This document shows positions 9,968 to 19,485 of a stretch of DNA of 64,000 nucleotides, in pieces (the stretch's first letter is position 1; every line of letters starts with the position of its first letter). The notes under the pieces are model-generated. The model searched no databases and had not been told where the DNA came from. It saw only the letters and a program-made list of their open reading frames with translations. A program made the translations under genes and the position numbers. The stretch lies in contig MKGP02000026.1 of NCBI GenBank assembly GCA_001913845.2, forward strand, positions 36,666-100,665. Direction: 5' to 3'. The stretch is from Limnothrix sp. CACIAM 69d (lineage in GTDB: Bacteria > Cyanobacteriota > Cyanobacteriia > CACIAM-69d).

Positions 9968-10555
9968 ATGCGATCGCTCTGTTTACAACTGCTGAATCAT
10001 GACCATCTCGATCAATTAGTAGCGATCGACCAGCTCGCCTTGGGGGGGCTGTGGAGCGCCGACACCTATCGCCGGGAGCTGGATAGCCCGAATAGTGATT
10101 TGCTCGGGGCGATCGATCCGCAGGGACAACTGATCGGGTTTGGTTGCGCCTGGGCGATTGTTGACGAGTGCCACATCACAGCGATCGCCCTGCGACCGGA
10201 ATTTCAGCGGCAGGGATTAGGTCAGGCCTTGCTGTGGGGCCTGTTGAGCTTGGCGCGGCAACGGGACATGAAACGCGCCACCCTGGAAGTGCGGCCGAGC
10301 AACCAAGCGGCCCTGTCGCTCTACGAAAAATTTGGCTTCCAAGAGGCCGGCCGTCGCAAACGCTACTACGCCGATGGCGAAGATGCGGCGATCCTGTGGT
10401 TAGGCAAGTTGGATTGGCCCCAGTTTGCCCAACAGCTCGATCGCACCGCTGCCGACCTGAGCGATCGACTGGCGCAACATCAGTGGCAGTGGTGGGGAGA
10501 AATTGTGCCCCCAACCGCCGGGGTCGGCAGCCCCCCAAGCCATGCGCTAGATTAA
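9968..10555 (+). CDS. rimI: Ribosomal protein S18-alanine N-acetyltransferase (GNAT)
   Basis: A 195-residue GNAT acetyltransferase. The acetyl-CoA binding motif reads RPEFQRQGLGQALL, followed by the RimI-like block ATLEVRPSNQAALSLYEKFG and the RRKRYYADGEDAAILW ending typical of RimI. The enzyme is expected to acetylate the N-terminal alanine of ribosomal protein S18. A C-terminal extension of about 40 residues beyond the usual RimI length is not recognised. It precedes clpC on the same strand with a 455-bp gap, so it is probably not in the same transcript. Confidence 0.88.
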   Translation: MRSLCLQLLNHDHLDQLVAIDQLALGGLWSADTYRRELDSPNSDLLGAIDPQGQLIGFGCAWAIVDECHITAIALRPEFQRQGLGQALLWGLLSLARQRDMKRATLEVRPSNQAALSLYEKFGFQEAGRRKRYYADGEDAAILWLGKLDWPQFAQQLDRTAADLSDRLAQHQWQWWGEIVPPTAGVGSPPSHALD

Positions 10556-11010
10556 AAACCTATCTTTCAATCCTGCCCAACAGGTTCACCCAATTTTTGG
10601 AATTCACCCCAGTCCGCTGGCTCAATGGGGGTCTGCCAAATTCTGGCTAACGCTTGAGCTGGCCCATGTTTCACTCCCGATCGGGCCGTTTTGCCGCTGG
10701 CCCTTGCCATCAGCAATCCCAAGACCCGATTTTCAACCCAAACGTTCTTTAAAAATCCTAAAAGCATTCATCAATCCATCCCCCAGGATCGCCCAAAAGG
10801 CTTGATCCCCCCCTACCCCATCGGGGAACAAAATCCCCCGAAAGTTCATGGCAATTTCTCGAGTTCTTGAGCTTGCCAAGGGGAAGGCGATCGAGTTGGG
10901 GAAACCGCCCGATCGCCCCCCAATTGCCGGCCAGGTCAGCCCCAAACTGCCCAAACCGCGCGTGTTAAAATCAGATTTGCCAGCACTTCGCAGGTGATAG
11001 GGAACCGCCA
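10556..11010. other. rimI-clpC intergenic region
   Basis: No convincing gene. Minus-strand open frames here (10567-10767, 10733-11011) lack known motifs, and the second overlaps the clpC start. A TTAAAAT stretch at about 10969 could be part of a clpC -10 box, but no matching -35 is clear. Confidence 0.4.
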
Positions 11011-13500
11011 ATGTTTGAACGCTTCACTGAGAAAGCCATTAAGGTGATCATGCTCGCCCAAGAAGAGGCCCGCCGCCTGGGTCATAACTTCGTGGGCACC
11101 GAGCAAATCCTTCTCGGACTCATTGGCGAAGGCACTGGTGTAGCCGCCAAAGTCCTGAAATCCATGGGTGTCAACCTCAAGGACGCTCGGATTGAGGTCG
11201 AAAAAATTATCGGTCGCGGCTCCGGTTTCGTGGCTGTGGAAATTCCCTTCACGCCTCGGGCCAAGCGGGTTCTGGAACTGTCGCTCGAAGAGGCCCGCCA
11301 ACTGGGCCACAACTACATTGGCACAGAGCACCTGCTGCTGGGCCTGATCCGCGAAGGAGAGGGGGTCGCGGCCCGAGTGCTGGAAAATCTGGGCGTTGAC
11401 CTGTCGAAGGTGCGCACCCAAGTGATTCGGATGTTGGGCGAAACGGCGGAAGTGACTGCCGGTGGCTCCCAAGGCCGCACCAAGACCCCAACCCTGGATG
11501 AGTTTGGGGCCAACCTGACCCAACAGGCCGCTGAAGGCAAGTTGGATCCGGTGGTGGGTCGCCAGAAGGAAATTGAGCGGGTGATTCAGATTTTGGGTCG
11601 CCGCACCAAAAACAACCCGGTGTTGATCGGGGAGCCGGGCGTGGGTAAAACCGCGATCGCCGAAGGATTGGCCCAACGGATTGCCAATGGCGATGTGCCG
11701 GACATCCTGGAAGACAAACGGGTCGTGACGCTGGATATCGGTCTGTTGGTGGCCGGGACCAAGTATCGCGGGGAGTTTGAAGAGCGCCTGAAGAAGATCA
11801 TGGATGAAATTCGCCAGGCCGGTAACGTGATCCTGGTGATCGATGAAGTCCATACCCTGATTGGGGCGGGGGCCGCCGAAGGGGCGATCGATGCGGCGAA
11901 TATCCTGAAGCCGGCCTTGGCGCGGGGTGAGCTGCAATGCATCGGTGCAACCACCCTGGATGAGTATCGCAAGCACATCGAGCGGGATGCGGCCCTGGAG
12001 CGGCGCTTCCAGCCGGTGATGGTGGGTGAGCCGACCGTGGACGAAACGATCGAGATCCTGCGCGGCCTGCGGGAACGCTATGAGCAACACCACAAGCTGA
12101 AGATTTCCGATGAAGCGCTGGAGGCGGCGGCTAAGCTGTCCGATCGCTACATCAGCGATCGCTACTTGCCCGACAAGGCGATCGACTTGATCGACGAAGC
12201 CGGATCGCGAGTGCGGCTGCTAAATTCCCAACTGCCCCCGGCCGCCAAGGAATTGGATAAGGAGCTGCGGGAAGTCCTCAAGCAAAAGGACGAAGCCGTG
12301 CGATCGCAGGACTTTGACAAGGCCGGCGAGCTGCGCGACAAGGAAATGGAAATCAAGCAGCAAATCCGCAACATCGCCCAAACCAAGAAGTCGGAAGAGC
12401 GCACCGACGACCCCTTGCAGCCGATCGTTGACGAGGAAGACATCGCCCACATCGTCGCTTCTTGGACGGGTGTGCCGGTGAACAAGCTCACCGAGTCCGA
12501 ATCCGAAAAGCTGCTGCACATGGAAGACGTGTTGCACCAGCGGCTGATCGGCCAAGACGAAGCGGTGAAAGCCGTGTCCCGCGCCATTCGTCGGGCCCGC
12601 GTGGGTCTGAAGAACCCCAACCGCCCGATCGCTAGCTTCATCTTCTCTGGCCCCACCGGGGTTGGGAAAACCGAGCTGACCAAGGCCTTAGCAGCCTACT
12701 TCTTCGGCTCCGAGGAAGCGATGATCCGCCTCGACATGTCGGAATACATGGAGCGGCACACGGTCTCGAAGCTGATCGGTTCGCCTCCGGGCTATGTGGG
12801 CTACAACGAAGGCGGCCAACTGACGGAAGCCGTGCGTCGTCGCCCCTACACTGTGGTGCTGTTCGATGAAATCGAAAAGGCCCACCCCGATGTGTTCAAC
12901 ATGCTGCTGCAAATCTTGGAAGATGGTCGCCTGACCGATGCCAAGGGCCGCACGGTGGACTTCAAGAACACCCTGATCATCCTCACCTCGAACATCGGTT
13001 CTAAGGTGATCGAAAAGGGTGGCGGCGGTCTGGGCTTCGAGTTTGGCGAAGACCAAGCCGAGTCTCAGTACAACCGGATCAAGTCCCTGGTGAACGAGGA
13101 ACTGAAGAACTACTTCCGCCCCGAGTTCCTGAACCGCTTGGACGAAATCATCGTCTTCCGCCAACTGAGCAAGGACGAGGTGAAGGAAATCGCCGAAATC
13201 CTGCTCAAGGAAGTGTTTGCTCGCTTGACCGAGCGCGGCATCACCCTGGCGGTGACCGACAAGTTCCGCGAACGCCTAATCGAAGAGGGCTTCAACCCCA
13301 GCTACGGGGCGCGGCCACTGCGTCGGGCAATTATGCGCCTGCTGGAAGATGTGCTGGCGGAGGAAATCCTCTCCGGCCGGATCAAGGATGGCGACACAGC
13401 GACGATCGACCTGGACGAAGACCGCAACGTGAAGGTGGAAGTGACGGCCGGTGCGCCGCCCGCTGAAACCCGCGAGCTGGTGGGTCAAGGGGCTGAGTAA
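11011..13500 (+). CDS. clpC: ATP-dependent Clp protease ATP-binding subunit ClpC
   Basis: An 829-residue HSP100 chaperone that unfolds substrates for the ClpP/R protease in the cytosol. The N-terminal double Clp-N repeat (two [26 protein letters not shown] units) is followed by the first AAA domain with GEPGVGKT, a central UVR segment ([19 protein letters not shown]) diagnostic of ClpC rather than ClpB, and the second AAA domain with GPTGVGKT and a GGGGLGF loop. The length fits cyanobacterial ClpC. A strong hairpin follows at 13610, between this gene and convergent recQ. Confidence 0.97.
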   Translation: MFERFTEKAIKVIMLAQEEARRLGHNFVGTEQILLGLIGEGTGVAAKVLKSMGVNLKDARIEVEKIIGRGSGFVAVEIPFTPRAKRVLELSLEEARQLGHNYIGTEHLLLGLIREGEGVAARVLENLGVDLSKVRTQVIRMLGETAEVTAGGSQGRTKTPTLDEFGANLTQQAAEGKLDPVVGRQKEIERVIQILGRRTKNNPVLIGEPGVGKTAIAEGLAQRIANGDVPDILEDKRVVTLDIGLLVAGTKYRGEFEERLKKIMDEIRQAGNVILVIDEVHTLIGAGAAEGAIDAANILKPALARGELQCIGATTLDEYRKHIERDAALERRFQPVMVGEPTVDETIEILRGLRERYEQHHKLKISDEALEAAAKLSDRYISDRYLPDKAIDLIDEAGSRVRLLNSQLPPAAKELDKELREVLKQKDEAVRSQDFDKAGELRDKEMEIKQQIRNIAQTKKSEERTDDPLQPIVDEEDIAHIVASWTGVPVNKLTESESEKLLHMEDVLHQRLIGQDEAVKAVSRAIRRARVGLKNPNRPIASFIFSGPTGVGKTELTKALAAYFFGSEEAMIRLDMSEYMERHTVSKLIGSPPGYVGYNEGGQLTEAVRRRPYTVVLFDEIEKAHPDVFNMLLQILEDGRLTDAKGRTVDFKNTLIILTSNIGSKVIEKGGGGLGFEFGEDQAESQYNRIKSLVNEELKNYFRPEFLNRLDEIIVFRQLSKDEVKEIAEILLKEVFARLTERGITLAVTDKFRERLIEEGFNPSYGARPLRRAIMRLLEDVLAEEILSGRIKDGDTATIDLDEDRNVKVEVTAGAPPAETRELVGQGAE

Positions 13501-13609
13501 CTCTGAACCGAGCGGAACCAGAACGTGAAACGCGATCGGCTCGATCGCGCTCAGGTTTAGTTCAGCTCAGTTCCAGCCCTTGATGGGGATGCACTAATGC
13601 TTATTTGTG

Positions 13610-13641
13610 AAAGGGTGGCCTCAACGGGTCGCCCTTTTACG
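13610..13641. terminator. Bidirectional Rho-independent terminator between clpC and recQ
   Basis: Arms AAAGGGTGG and the complementary TCGCCCTTT form a 9-bp stem (with two G-T/U pairs) around a short loop, followed by T-runs on the plus strand. On the minus strand the hairpin is preceded and followed by A/T-rich sequence as well. It lies in the convergent gap between clpC and recQ. Confidence 0.75.
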
Positions 13642-13702
13642 ATTTTTGCTGGTATTTGCTGGGGCCAGTTCTGGATGCAGATGGCTGAATGCCACCAAGG
13701 GA

Positions 13703-15151
13703 TCACCGCTGACCGATGGGGCGACATCGATCGCACTGACCACAGCGCCAGTTAGCCGACTTGGGCGGTAACCCCAACGCTTGCAACAAAAAGCGCCACC
13801 GACAACCCCGATCACCCCCGTAGCGACGCATCGAAAGCTCAACCGATCGACCCGTGCGGGCTTGGTGGGCGATCGCCGCTGACCACTGCCCCGACCATTG
13901 GTAGTGGAACGGATCGAGCCAGTCCAGTTGACCGAGGGCATGGAGCCAACTGAGGGCGATCGCCCCTTCAGCAAACTGATCGGCAATTTCAGCGATCGCG
14001 CCTTCCTGGGGCAAACGCCGAGCCACAAGGCCCAAATTTTGAATTTGTTGGCGGGTTTGTTGCTGAAAGTGGCGATCGAGCCGTCGATCGGTGCTGTCCA
14101 GCCAGCCGGTGGGTTCACTGACCAACAGCAAAATATCGGCCGGCTGCCCATCTCGGCCGGCGCGACCAATTTCTTGCACATATTCCGCCGGGATTAGCGG
14201 CCGATGCCAATGCACAATCCAGCGCACATCGGGGCGATCGATCCCCATGCCAAAGGCGCTGGTGCAGACCAAAAAGGGCAACTCACCCCCCACCCACTGA
14301 GCTTCCAACCGGCGGCGATCGGGCGGTGGCAACCCGGCATGATAGGCGGCTGTCTGGTGGCCCCGATCGCGCAACTGTCGGGCCAAGTCTTCGCAGGTTT
14401 GGCGGCTGCGGGCAAAAACCAGGCCCCCTTGGCCGGGGCGATCGCGCAACCACCGCTGCAAACGCCACTGACGCTGGGCGGGAACCCAACAGCGCTGCAC
14501 CTGTAATCGCAGGTTGGCCCGATAGGGAGATTGCTCAAACCGGGCTGGGTTCCGCAACCCCAAAACTTGGGCAATGATGGCACGATCGGTGGGGGTGGCG
14601 GTGGCCGTGAACGCGGCGATCGGGATTGGCTTTTGGGCCGCTGCTTCCAGGGTCTGGCGGGCAATCCCTAACCGGCGATAGGCGGGCCGAAAGGTTTCGC
14701 CCCACTGGGCCAAGCAATGGGCCTCATCGATCGCCAGGCCCTGAATTTGGGGAGCCAACCGCAACAACCGTGACCAAACTCGCTGGCTGAAAAGGGTTTC
14801 GGGCGACAGATACAGCAATCGCAACTGGCCCCGCTCCAAGCGATCGAGCACCGCTTTTTGTTCCGATCGAGGCACTTCGCTATGCAGGGTGGCGGCCGGC
14901 AATCCCTTGGCCCGCAGGTCTGCCACTTGCCGATCCATCAGCGACACCAAGGGCGACACCACCACAGTCAAGCCCGATCGCAACAGGGCCGGCAATTGAA
15001 AGCACAAAGATTTACCGGTTCCCGTGGGCAACAGGGCCCACAGATCCCGCCCTTGCAAAATGGCTTGAATAATGTCGCCCTGGGGGCCGCGAAATCCGTC
15101 GTAGCCCCACAGGGTTTGAAAGAGCGATCGCGCCCGTTGCCACTCATCCAT
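13703..15151 (-). CDS. recQ: RecQ-family ATP-dependent DNA helicase (short form)
   Basis: A 482-residue superfamily 2 helicase. Visible motifs are Q/0 (GYDGFRGPQGDIIQAIL), I (LLPTGTGKS), Ia (SPLVSLMDRQV), II as DEAHC, III (AFTATATP), V (TSAFGMGIDRPDVR) and VI (QEIGRAGRDG). The C-terminus ends with CGQCDRC, half of a RecQ zinc-binding module. There is no HRDC domain, as in the short RecQ proteins common in cyanobacteria. It unwinds DNA in repair and recombination. Start ATG 15151 is in frame immediately before the Q motif. Confidence 0.92.
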   Translation of the reverse strand: MDEWQRARSLFQTLWGYDGFRGPQGDIIQAILQGRDLWALLPTGTGKSLCFQLPALLRSGLTVVVSPLVSLMDRQVADLRAKGLPAATLHSEVPRSEQKAVLDRLERGQLRLLYLSPETLFSQRVWSRLLRLAPQIQGLAIDEAHCLAQWGETFRPAYRRLGIARQTLEAAAQKPIPIAAFTATATPTDRAIIAQVLGLRNPARFEQSPYRANLRLQVQRCWVPAQRQWRLQRWLRDRPGQGGLVFARSRQTCEDLARQLRDRGHQTAAYHAGLPPPDRRRLEAQWVGGELPFLVCTSAFGMGIDRPDVRWIVHWHRPLIPAEYVQEIGRAGRDGQPADILLLVSEPTGWLDSTDRRLDRHFQQQTRQQIQNLGLVARRLPQEGAIAEIADQFAEGAIALSWLHALGQLDWLDPFHYQWSGQWSAAIAHQARTGRSVELSMRRYGGDRGCRWRFLLQALGLPPKSANWRCGQCDRCRPIGQR

Positions 15152-15196
15152 CCCGATCGCGCCTCTGCCCCGAATGCCGCGCCGTTCGTCAATGGC

Positions 15197-15544
15197 CTAA
15201 ACCGAAGCCAGGGGGCGATCGGCCGGTTGGGGATCAACTTTGCTGCACACCTCGTAGAAATTCGTGACCGGCGGCTTCAGGAAAAGGTGAGCCATTTTGG
15301 CAAAAATTGCCTCGCAAGCTTCATTGCGATTGGCATCCATATCATCAATGTTGTCCCAAAAGATCACCGCAATGCCGCGATCGCTGTTGGTCTCTTGCAG
15401 CAAATAAGCCCCTTCAAAACCCTGTTTGTAGGTGGAAACTGCCGCTTCAAACAGTTGTTGAGCCTCGGCAAATTTGCCCGGCCGAAATTCCCCGATCGCC
15501 ACGTAGGCATATTGATGCTTCAGGAAGTCTAGAAATTCGCTCAT
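15197..15544 (-). CDS. Small dimeric alpha-beta barrel protein (antibiotic biosynthesis monooxygenase-like)
   Basis: A 115-residue soluble protein, starting at ATG 15544 with a GAGGA about 13 nt upstream. The pattern of an N-terminal strand (YVAIGEFRPGKFAEAQQLFE), a helix, and a later strand (GIAVIFWDNIDDM) suggests the ferredoxin-like dimeric alpha/beta barrel seen in ABM/EthD-type proteins. No catalytic residues can be named. A longer frame extends 39 codons upstream but the added sequence is not protein-like. It is followed by recQ on the same strand after 45 bp, so the two may be cotranscribed. Function unknown. Confidence 0.65.
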   Translation of the reverse strand: MSEFLDFLKHQYAYVAIGEFRPGKFAEAQQLFEAAVSTYKQGFEGAYLLQETNSDRGIAVIFWDNIDDMDANRNEACEAIFAKMAHLFLKPPVTNFYEVCSKVDPQPADRPLASV

Positions 15545-15758
15545 AATGTTCGTCGAGTCCTCACGGTGCTTGCTTAAGGCCAGCCTAACTCGATCCCCTG
15601 GCGTAACTTGAAAAAGCCGATCAAACATCACTGACTTGTAGCGAATTGCAATGCTTTGCAACCTCTCTGTTCGCTAACTTTACGAAGCAATAATCAAAGC
15701 GATACTAAAGGTCATAATCAGCCAGTTGAACCAATCAACTTTCGACCAGATTTTTTTT

Positions 15759-15803
15759 GTTAACTCAGTTAATTCGGCTAACTGGGTTAACTCGGTTAAC
15801 GGC
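15759..15803. repeat. Five 9-bp tandem repeats (GTTAACTCG-like)
   Basis: Five consecutive 9-bp units: GTTAACTCA, GTTAATTCG, GCTAACTGG, GTTAACTCG and GTTAACGGC. The last unit covers the TAA stop of the secreted-protein gene that ends at 15796. Each unit contains the self-complementary GTTAAC or a variant. Confidence 0.8.
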
Positions 15804-16413
15804 GCGATCGGGTGACTGCCCAAAGTCCCAAAAATCCCAGACCCACGCCGCCCACACCCAACCACACCAGTTCCCCAGAATGCCATGGGGTCTCGGTGGT
15901 CGTTTCAGCAGCGGCCACTGGTGAGGCGATCGCAGCGGCCACGGGAGCGGGACTGGCCGCAGGGGCAGCTCCGGCCAGCACGGTGGTTTCGTATCGAAAC
16001 TCAAAGGGTTGAAAGTCACCCGGTTGTTTCGGCTGGCCTTTCAGCACCAAATCATAGGCCCCCGCTGCCGGGAACACGGTGGTTGCGCCGGGCATGTTTT
16101 GAAACCCTTCGGCGGCCTTGGGTGTGAGGGGCGGTTGCCAGGGTTGGGGGGCTGTCGGACTCTGCAAGCGGGGGCTGATGGTCAGTTGGCAGTTGCAGCG
16201 ATCGAGGGGGATCGTTGCGCCGCCTTTGCGCGTGAGGCTAAACCAAATGGTGGCCGGCTCCCCCGATCGGGGATTATGGTCGGGTTCCAAGTGAAACAGG
16301 GCGGCCACATCGGCTCCCGTCTTCACCTGGTGGGCCCCCGAAGGCCAGGCCAGGCCAAACCCCAGCCCGATCGCACCCAAGCCAACGCTCATCCAGCGAG
16401 CTGCCCGGTTCAT
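15796..16413 (-). CDS. Exported protein with N-terminal signal and C-terminal anchor, coupled to natA
   Basis: A protein of about 205 residues starting at ATG 16413, whose ATG overlaps the TGA of the upstream ABC ATPase gene (ATGA, one-base-shifted coupling). A hydrophobic segment GLGAIGLGFGLAWPSGAHQ looks like a signal peptide. The middle is a beta-rich region (IWFSLTRKGG, CNCQLTISPRL), then an Ala/Pro linker and a C-terminal helix (LVWLGVGGVGLGFLGLWAV) followed by RSRR. The topology predicts a periplasmic domain tethered at its C-terminus. I do not recognise the family; the overall plan resembles small periplasmic Ig-like domains. Coupling to the ABC gene suggests coexpression but does not prove a transport role. 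Confidence 0.7.
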   Translation of the reverse strand: MNRAARWMSVGLGAIGLGFGLAWPSGAHQVKTGADVAALFHLEPDHNPRSGEPATIWFSLTRKGGATIPLDRCNCQLTISPRLQSPTAPQPWQPPLTPKAAEGFQNMPGATTVFPAAGAYDLVLKGQPKQPGDFQPFEFRYETTVLAGAAPAASPAPVAAAIASPVAAAETTTETPWHSGELVWLGVGGVGLGFLGLWAVTRSRR

Positions 16414-17222
16414 GCGGCTTGCCCCAGATAGGCTTCCAAAACCCTTGGATCCGCTTGGATCATGTCCGGGGAGCCATCCGCTAAATTCTGACCATCCGCC
16501 AAAACCCACACCCGATCGCACAGGGACATAATCACATCCATGTTGTGTTCCACAATCAGGAAGGTCAGTCCCTCCCGATTCCAGGTTTGGATTCGATCGC
16601 AGATTTGCTCAATTAGGGCTGGGTTCACACCGGCCGCTGGCTCATCGAGCAACACCAACTTGGGTTGCACCATCAGGGCCCGCCCCATTTCCAGCAATTT
16701 TCGCTGCCCACCGGACAGGGAACCGGCATATTCCCGCGCCATGTGGGCCAGGCCGATCGCCTCCAACAGTTCCATGGCTCGCAATTCCAAGTCCCGCTGC
16801 TGGCGACGGATGCGGCTGCTTTGGGTCCAAACTTCCCAAAACCGTTCGCCCCGTTGATCTTGGGCTGCCAAAATCATGTTCTCCAGCACCGACAGCCGGG
16901 AAAGCACCCGCGCCACCTGAAAGGTTCGCACCATCCCCTGGCGGGCAATTTGGTGGGGCGACAGGTTGTGAATGGGTTGCCCATCCAAAAACACTTCACC
17001 ACTATCGGAGGGAATGAAGTTAGAAAGCAGGTTAAAGAGGGTGGTTTTGCCTGCTCCATTGGGGCCAATCAGGCCGGTAATACTGCCCGATCGCACCTCA
17101 ATGTTGGCTCCCTTCACGGCTTTCAGGCCCCCGAAGCTTTTGCAAAGCTGCTTGGCTTGCAGCAGGGGCCGAGCAGGCAGGGTTTCGGTCATTTGGGGCC
17201 GATCGCTGGTGGAAGGGGTCAT
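16410..17222 (-). CDS. natA: Branched-chain/neutral amino-acid ABC transporter ATP-binding protein (NatA/LivG type)
   Basis: ATPase of a LivG-class amino-acid importer. Walker A is GPNGAGKTT, the Q-loop region VRTFQVARVL, signature LSGGQRKLLEMG, Walker B LVLLDEPAAGVNP, and the H-loop EHNMD. The insertion between strands and the phrase DEPAAGVNPALIEQICDRI match cyanobacterial NatA, the ATPase of the N-I neutral amino-acid permease. The partner genes (natB-E) are not in the window, as is usual for this scattered system. The start is uncertain: ATG 17222 is used here, with another ATG at 17192; a longer TTG form would begin at 17246, 26 bp from the tRNA. Neither ATG has a good ribosome binding site. 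Confidence 0.87.
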   Translation of the reverse strand: MTPSTSDRPQMTETLPARPLLQAKQLCKSFGGLKAVKGANIEVRSGSITGLIGPNGAGKTTLFNLLSNFIPSDSGEVFLDGQPIHNLSPHQIARQGMVRTFQVARVLSRLSVLENMILAAQDQRGERFWEVWTQSSRIRRQQRDLELRAMELLEAIGLAHMAREYAGSLSGGQRKLLEMGRALMVQPKLVLLDEPAAGVNPALIEQICDRIQTWNREGLTFLIVEHNMDVIMSLCDRVWVLADGQNLADGSPDMIQADPRVLEAYLGQAA

Positions 17223-17271
17223 GGCAACGGGCGACTCAAGGGGCAACGGGCCCCACGGGGCCCCACAAACA

Positions 17272-17345
17272 CGGGACTGGCGGGATTCGAACCCGCGACC
17301 TAGCGCTTAGGAGGCGCTTGCTCTATCCATCTGAGCCACAGCCCC
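17272..17345 (-). tRNA. trnR-CCU: tRNA-Arg (anticodon CCU)
   Basis: Read on the minus strand, the sequence folds into a 74-nt cloverleaf. The acceptor stem pairs GGGGCTG with CAGTCCC, discriminator G, and the T arm contains GGTTCGAATCC. The anticodon loop is CTCCTAA, giving CCU for Arg. No CCA is encoded. Confidence 0.96.
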
Positions 17346-17409
17346 AAATCCAAATTTCAGACCGATTATAGGCGAATTTTTTGCGTTGCTTTGGTTAAGA
17401 CGGCAACGG

Positions 17410-18267
17410 TTACGGTGGTGGATTGGCCTCAGGGGCGATCGCCTGGAGGGTCAAACGGTAATGGTAGAGGGCCACGGGGCGGTTGCGGGTCACGGAGGCA
17501 TAGCGATCACGCGGGGCCAGATAAACAGCCGTGAACTGATCGGCTTCAATCGCGTCCGGGGCGGTGCGGCGATAATCCGTGGTGGTTTCCACCGCGTTGG
17601 CATAGACCGATCGCCCCTGTTGAGTCCCCTCGTTTTGAAAGGACTGCACAATCACTTCCGTGGCCAGAAACCGTCGATCGCTCGGGGTTTCGCTGGCTCG
17701 ATCGGTCACGGTGGAGACCAAGGCCCGCTGATTGGCCAACTTCAAAATCTGCTCGTTAGGGTTGCCCGGATCCGCCACCACCCCAGCAATGGCCCTTCGT
17801 CCCAGGTAGGCCGCGGCAATGTTCAACCCGTTAAAGGCGCGATCGGCCACAATTGGGGCCCGATCGGGCGGTTGATATTTCCGCAGGGGAAAAGCACTCA
17901 GGGCCGGCGCAATGGTTTGGGGGCCAAATCGCACCGCAAAGCTCACGGGCTGGCCCAGGAGCGATCGATTGCTCTCAAAACCGGGGGTAACAATTTCCGG
18001 CGCGAACGGAGCCGATAACTCCAGCAACGTGCTGGTGGCCTGCCAGTCACCCGCCATCCATGGGGGATAGATCAAGTCTCCGGCGGCGGGCTTGGTGGGG
18101 GGCTTAGTGACCCAATAGGGAAAGGCATTGACCCGATCGAGCAGGGGGCCCGCCTGGGCCACAGAGGGCCAACCCAACCAAGCCATGACCCCCCAACAAA
18201 GGGCCAAACCCAGGGCAAACCAACGGCTGAACCCTCGGCTTTCCGACCGTTTCGATCGCCGCGTCAC
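17410..18267 (-). CDS. Exported conserved cyanobacterial protein (DUF6816-like)
   Basis: A 285-residue protein with an Arg-rich N-terminus, a hydrophobic segment (WFALGLALCWGVMAWLGW) and a probable AxA signal peptidase site at VAQA-G. The mature part has the PPWMAGDWQATSTLLEL stretch and a conserved FNGLNIAAAYLG block seen in cyanobacterial and plastid proteins that I tentatively place in DUF6816. Such proteins are expected in the lumen or periplasm; the ligand is unknown. The start is a GTG at 18267, four bases after the stop of the permease gene, which suggests one operon. No in-frame ATG occurs before the signal peptide core. Confidence 0.7.
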   Translation of the reverse strand: MTRRSKRSESRGFSRWFALGLALCWGVMAWLGWPSVAQAGPLLDRVNAFPYWVTKPPTKPAAGDLIYPPWMAGDWQATSTLLELSAPFAPEIVTPGFESNRSLLGQPVSFAVRFGPQTIAPALSAFPLRKYQPPDRAPIVADRAFNGLNIAAAYLGRRAIAGVVADPGNPNEQILKLANQRALVSTVTDRASETPSDRRFLATEVIVQSFQNEGTQQGRSVYANAVETTTDYRRTAPDAIEADQFTAVYLAPRDRYASVTRNRPVALYHYRLTLQAIAPEANPPP

Positions 18268-18271
18268 CCCA

Positions 18272-19312
18272 CTACCACCCCGTTTGGAAATTCATGAACA
18301 GCCCCACAAAAAACGCCAATTGGGCCGCCAGCACAAACATATACAGCACCGCCCGGGGCCGAAAAATCGACAGCAACAGCCCGATCGCCTTCAGGTCAAT
18401 GATGGGGCCAAACACCAAAAAGGACAGCAGAGAACCGCTGGTGAACGCGCCCGAAAAGGACAGGGCAAAGAAGGAATCCACGGTGGAACAAATGGAAATC
18501 ACCGCCGCCAACACCATCATGGCGATGATTGAAGTGACGGGCCCTTGTCCCAAACTGAGCACCACTTCGCGCGGCACCGCCACCTGCACCACCGCCGCGA
18601 TCGCGCTGCCCAAAATCAACACGCCGCCCAGTTCCCGCAGCTCTCGCACCACGTTCTCCAAAAACAATCGCCAGCGTTCGGCTCCGCTCATGCGCTCGCG
18701 CGATCGATCCACCGCCAAGGACTGCATCGTGGCCAATGAAGACTCCAGCGGTTTGCCCGTGGTGACTCCTGGCCAGTAGGTTCCCGAGGTGAGCAAGCCC
18801 CGCTCTTGGGCCACTCGCTCAATGCCCGTTAGCTCGCGCGATCGCAGCATGGAACGGGCCAAACCCGGATTCAGAAAAGGTCGTAAATCCTTTTGGGCCC
18901 CAAACACACAGCCCACAATCACCGCAATCAGCAAGGCTGCCAAAACCCGAAACACCACCAATTCGGGACGATCGCGAAAGGCAGTCCAGGTGGCCCAAAT
19001 GGCCACCGGATTGGCCGTGGGCGCAGCCAGCAAGAACCCCACCGCCACCGGGGCCGGAATTCCCTGCAACAACAGCCGCCGCGCCACGGGCACATTGCCA
19101 CATTCACAGACCGGAAAGCAGAAACCCATCACGCTGCCTGCCAAGGCCCCCAAAACGGGATGGCGCGGCAACAGGGAAATTAAGCGCCCTTCGTCAATGA
19201 ACAATAACAGCGCGCTCGAAAACACCACTCCCATGAGCAGGAAGGGCAGTGCCTCCACAATTAGGCTCAGGAACAGCGTAAAACCAGCGTTGAAAGCGCG
19301 ATCGAGCGGCAT
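18272..19312 (-). CDS. ArsP/DUF318-type permease
   Basis: A 346-residue integral membrane protein with about eight hydrophobic helices. The signature GFCFPVCECGNVPVARRLL and the following AAPTANPVAIWATW are typical of the PF03773 permease family (UPF0718; includes ArsP, an exporter of trivalent organoarsenicals). The paired Cys in the first motif could bind a soft metal or thiolate. A central cytosolic loop of about 80 residues is normal for the family. The substrate cannot be told from sequence. It precedes the exported DUF6816-like gene by 4 bp. Confidence 0.87.
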   Translation of the reverse strand: MPLDRAFNAGFTLFLSLIVEALPFLLMGVVFSSALLLFIDEGRLISLLPRHPVLGALAGSVMGFCFPVCECGNVPVARRLLLQGIPAPVAVGFLLAAPTANPVAIWATWTAFRDRPELVVFRVLAALLIAVIVGCVFGAQKDLRPFLNPGLARSMLRSRELTGIERVAQERGLLTSGTYWPGVTTGKPLESSLATMQSLAVDRSRERMSGAERWRLFLENVVRELRELGGVLILGSAIAAVVQVAVPREVVLSLGQGPVTSIIAMMVLAAVISICSTVDSFFALSFSGAFTSGSLLSFLVFGPIIDLKAIGLLLSIFRPRAVLYMFVLAAQLAFFVGLFMNFQTGW

Positions 19313-19485
19313 TCAAATCTCCAAGCTCACTGTCGGAAACCAACAAGGCCCTGGGCCCCATCGACCGGCGATGCTACGGGGCGATTGTACCGTATCGATG
19401 TTAACGAACTGACCTGGAATCAACCGCCAACTAGCCGCCAACTAGTCGCCAATTAGCGGCCCAGCCCCCCTGAATTAGCCGTCCA

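Noticed and set aside
10567..11011. Minus-strand frames upstream of clpC
   Set aside because: They show no known motif, overlap the clpC control region and look like composition-driven open frames.
10936..12093. Long minus-strand frame opposite clpC
   Set aside because: It mirrors the clpC coding sequence and has no family resemblance of its own.
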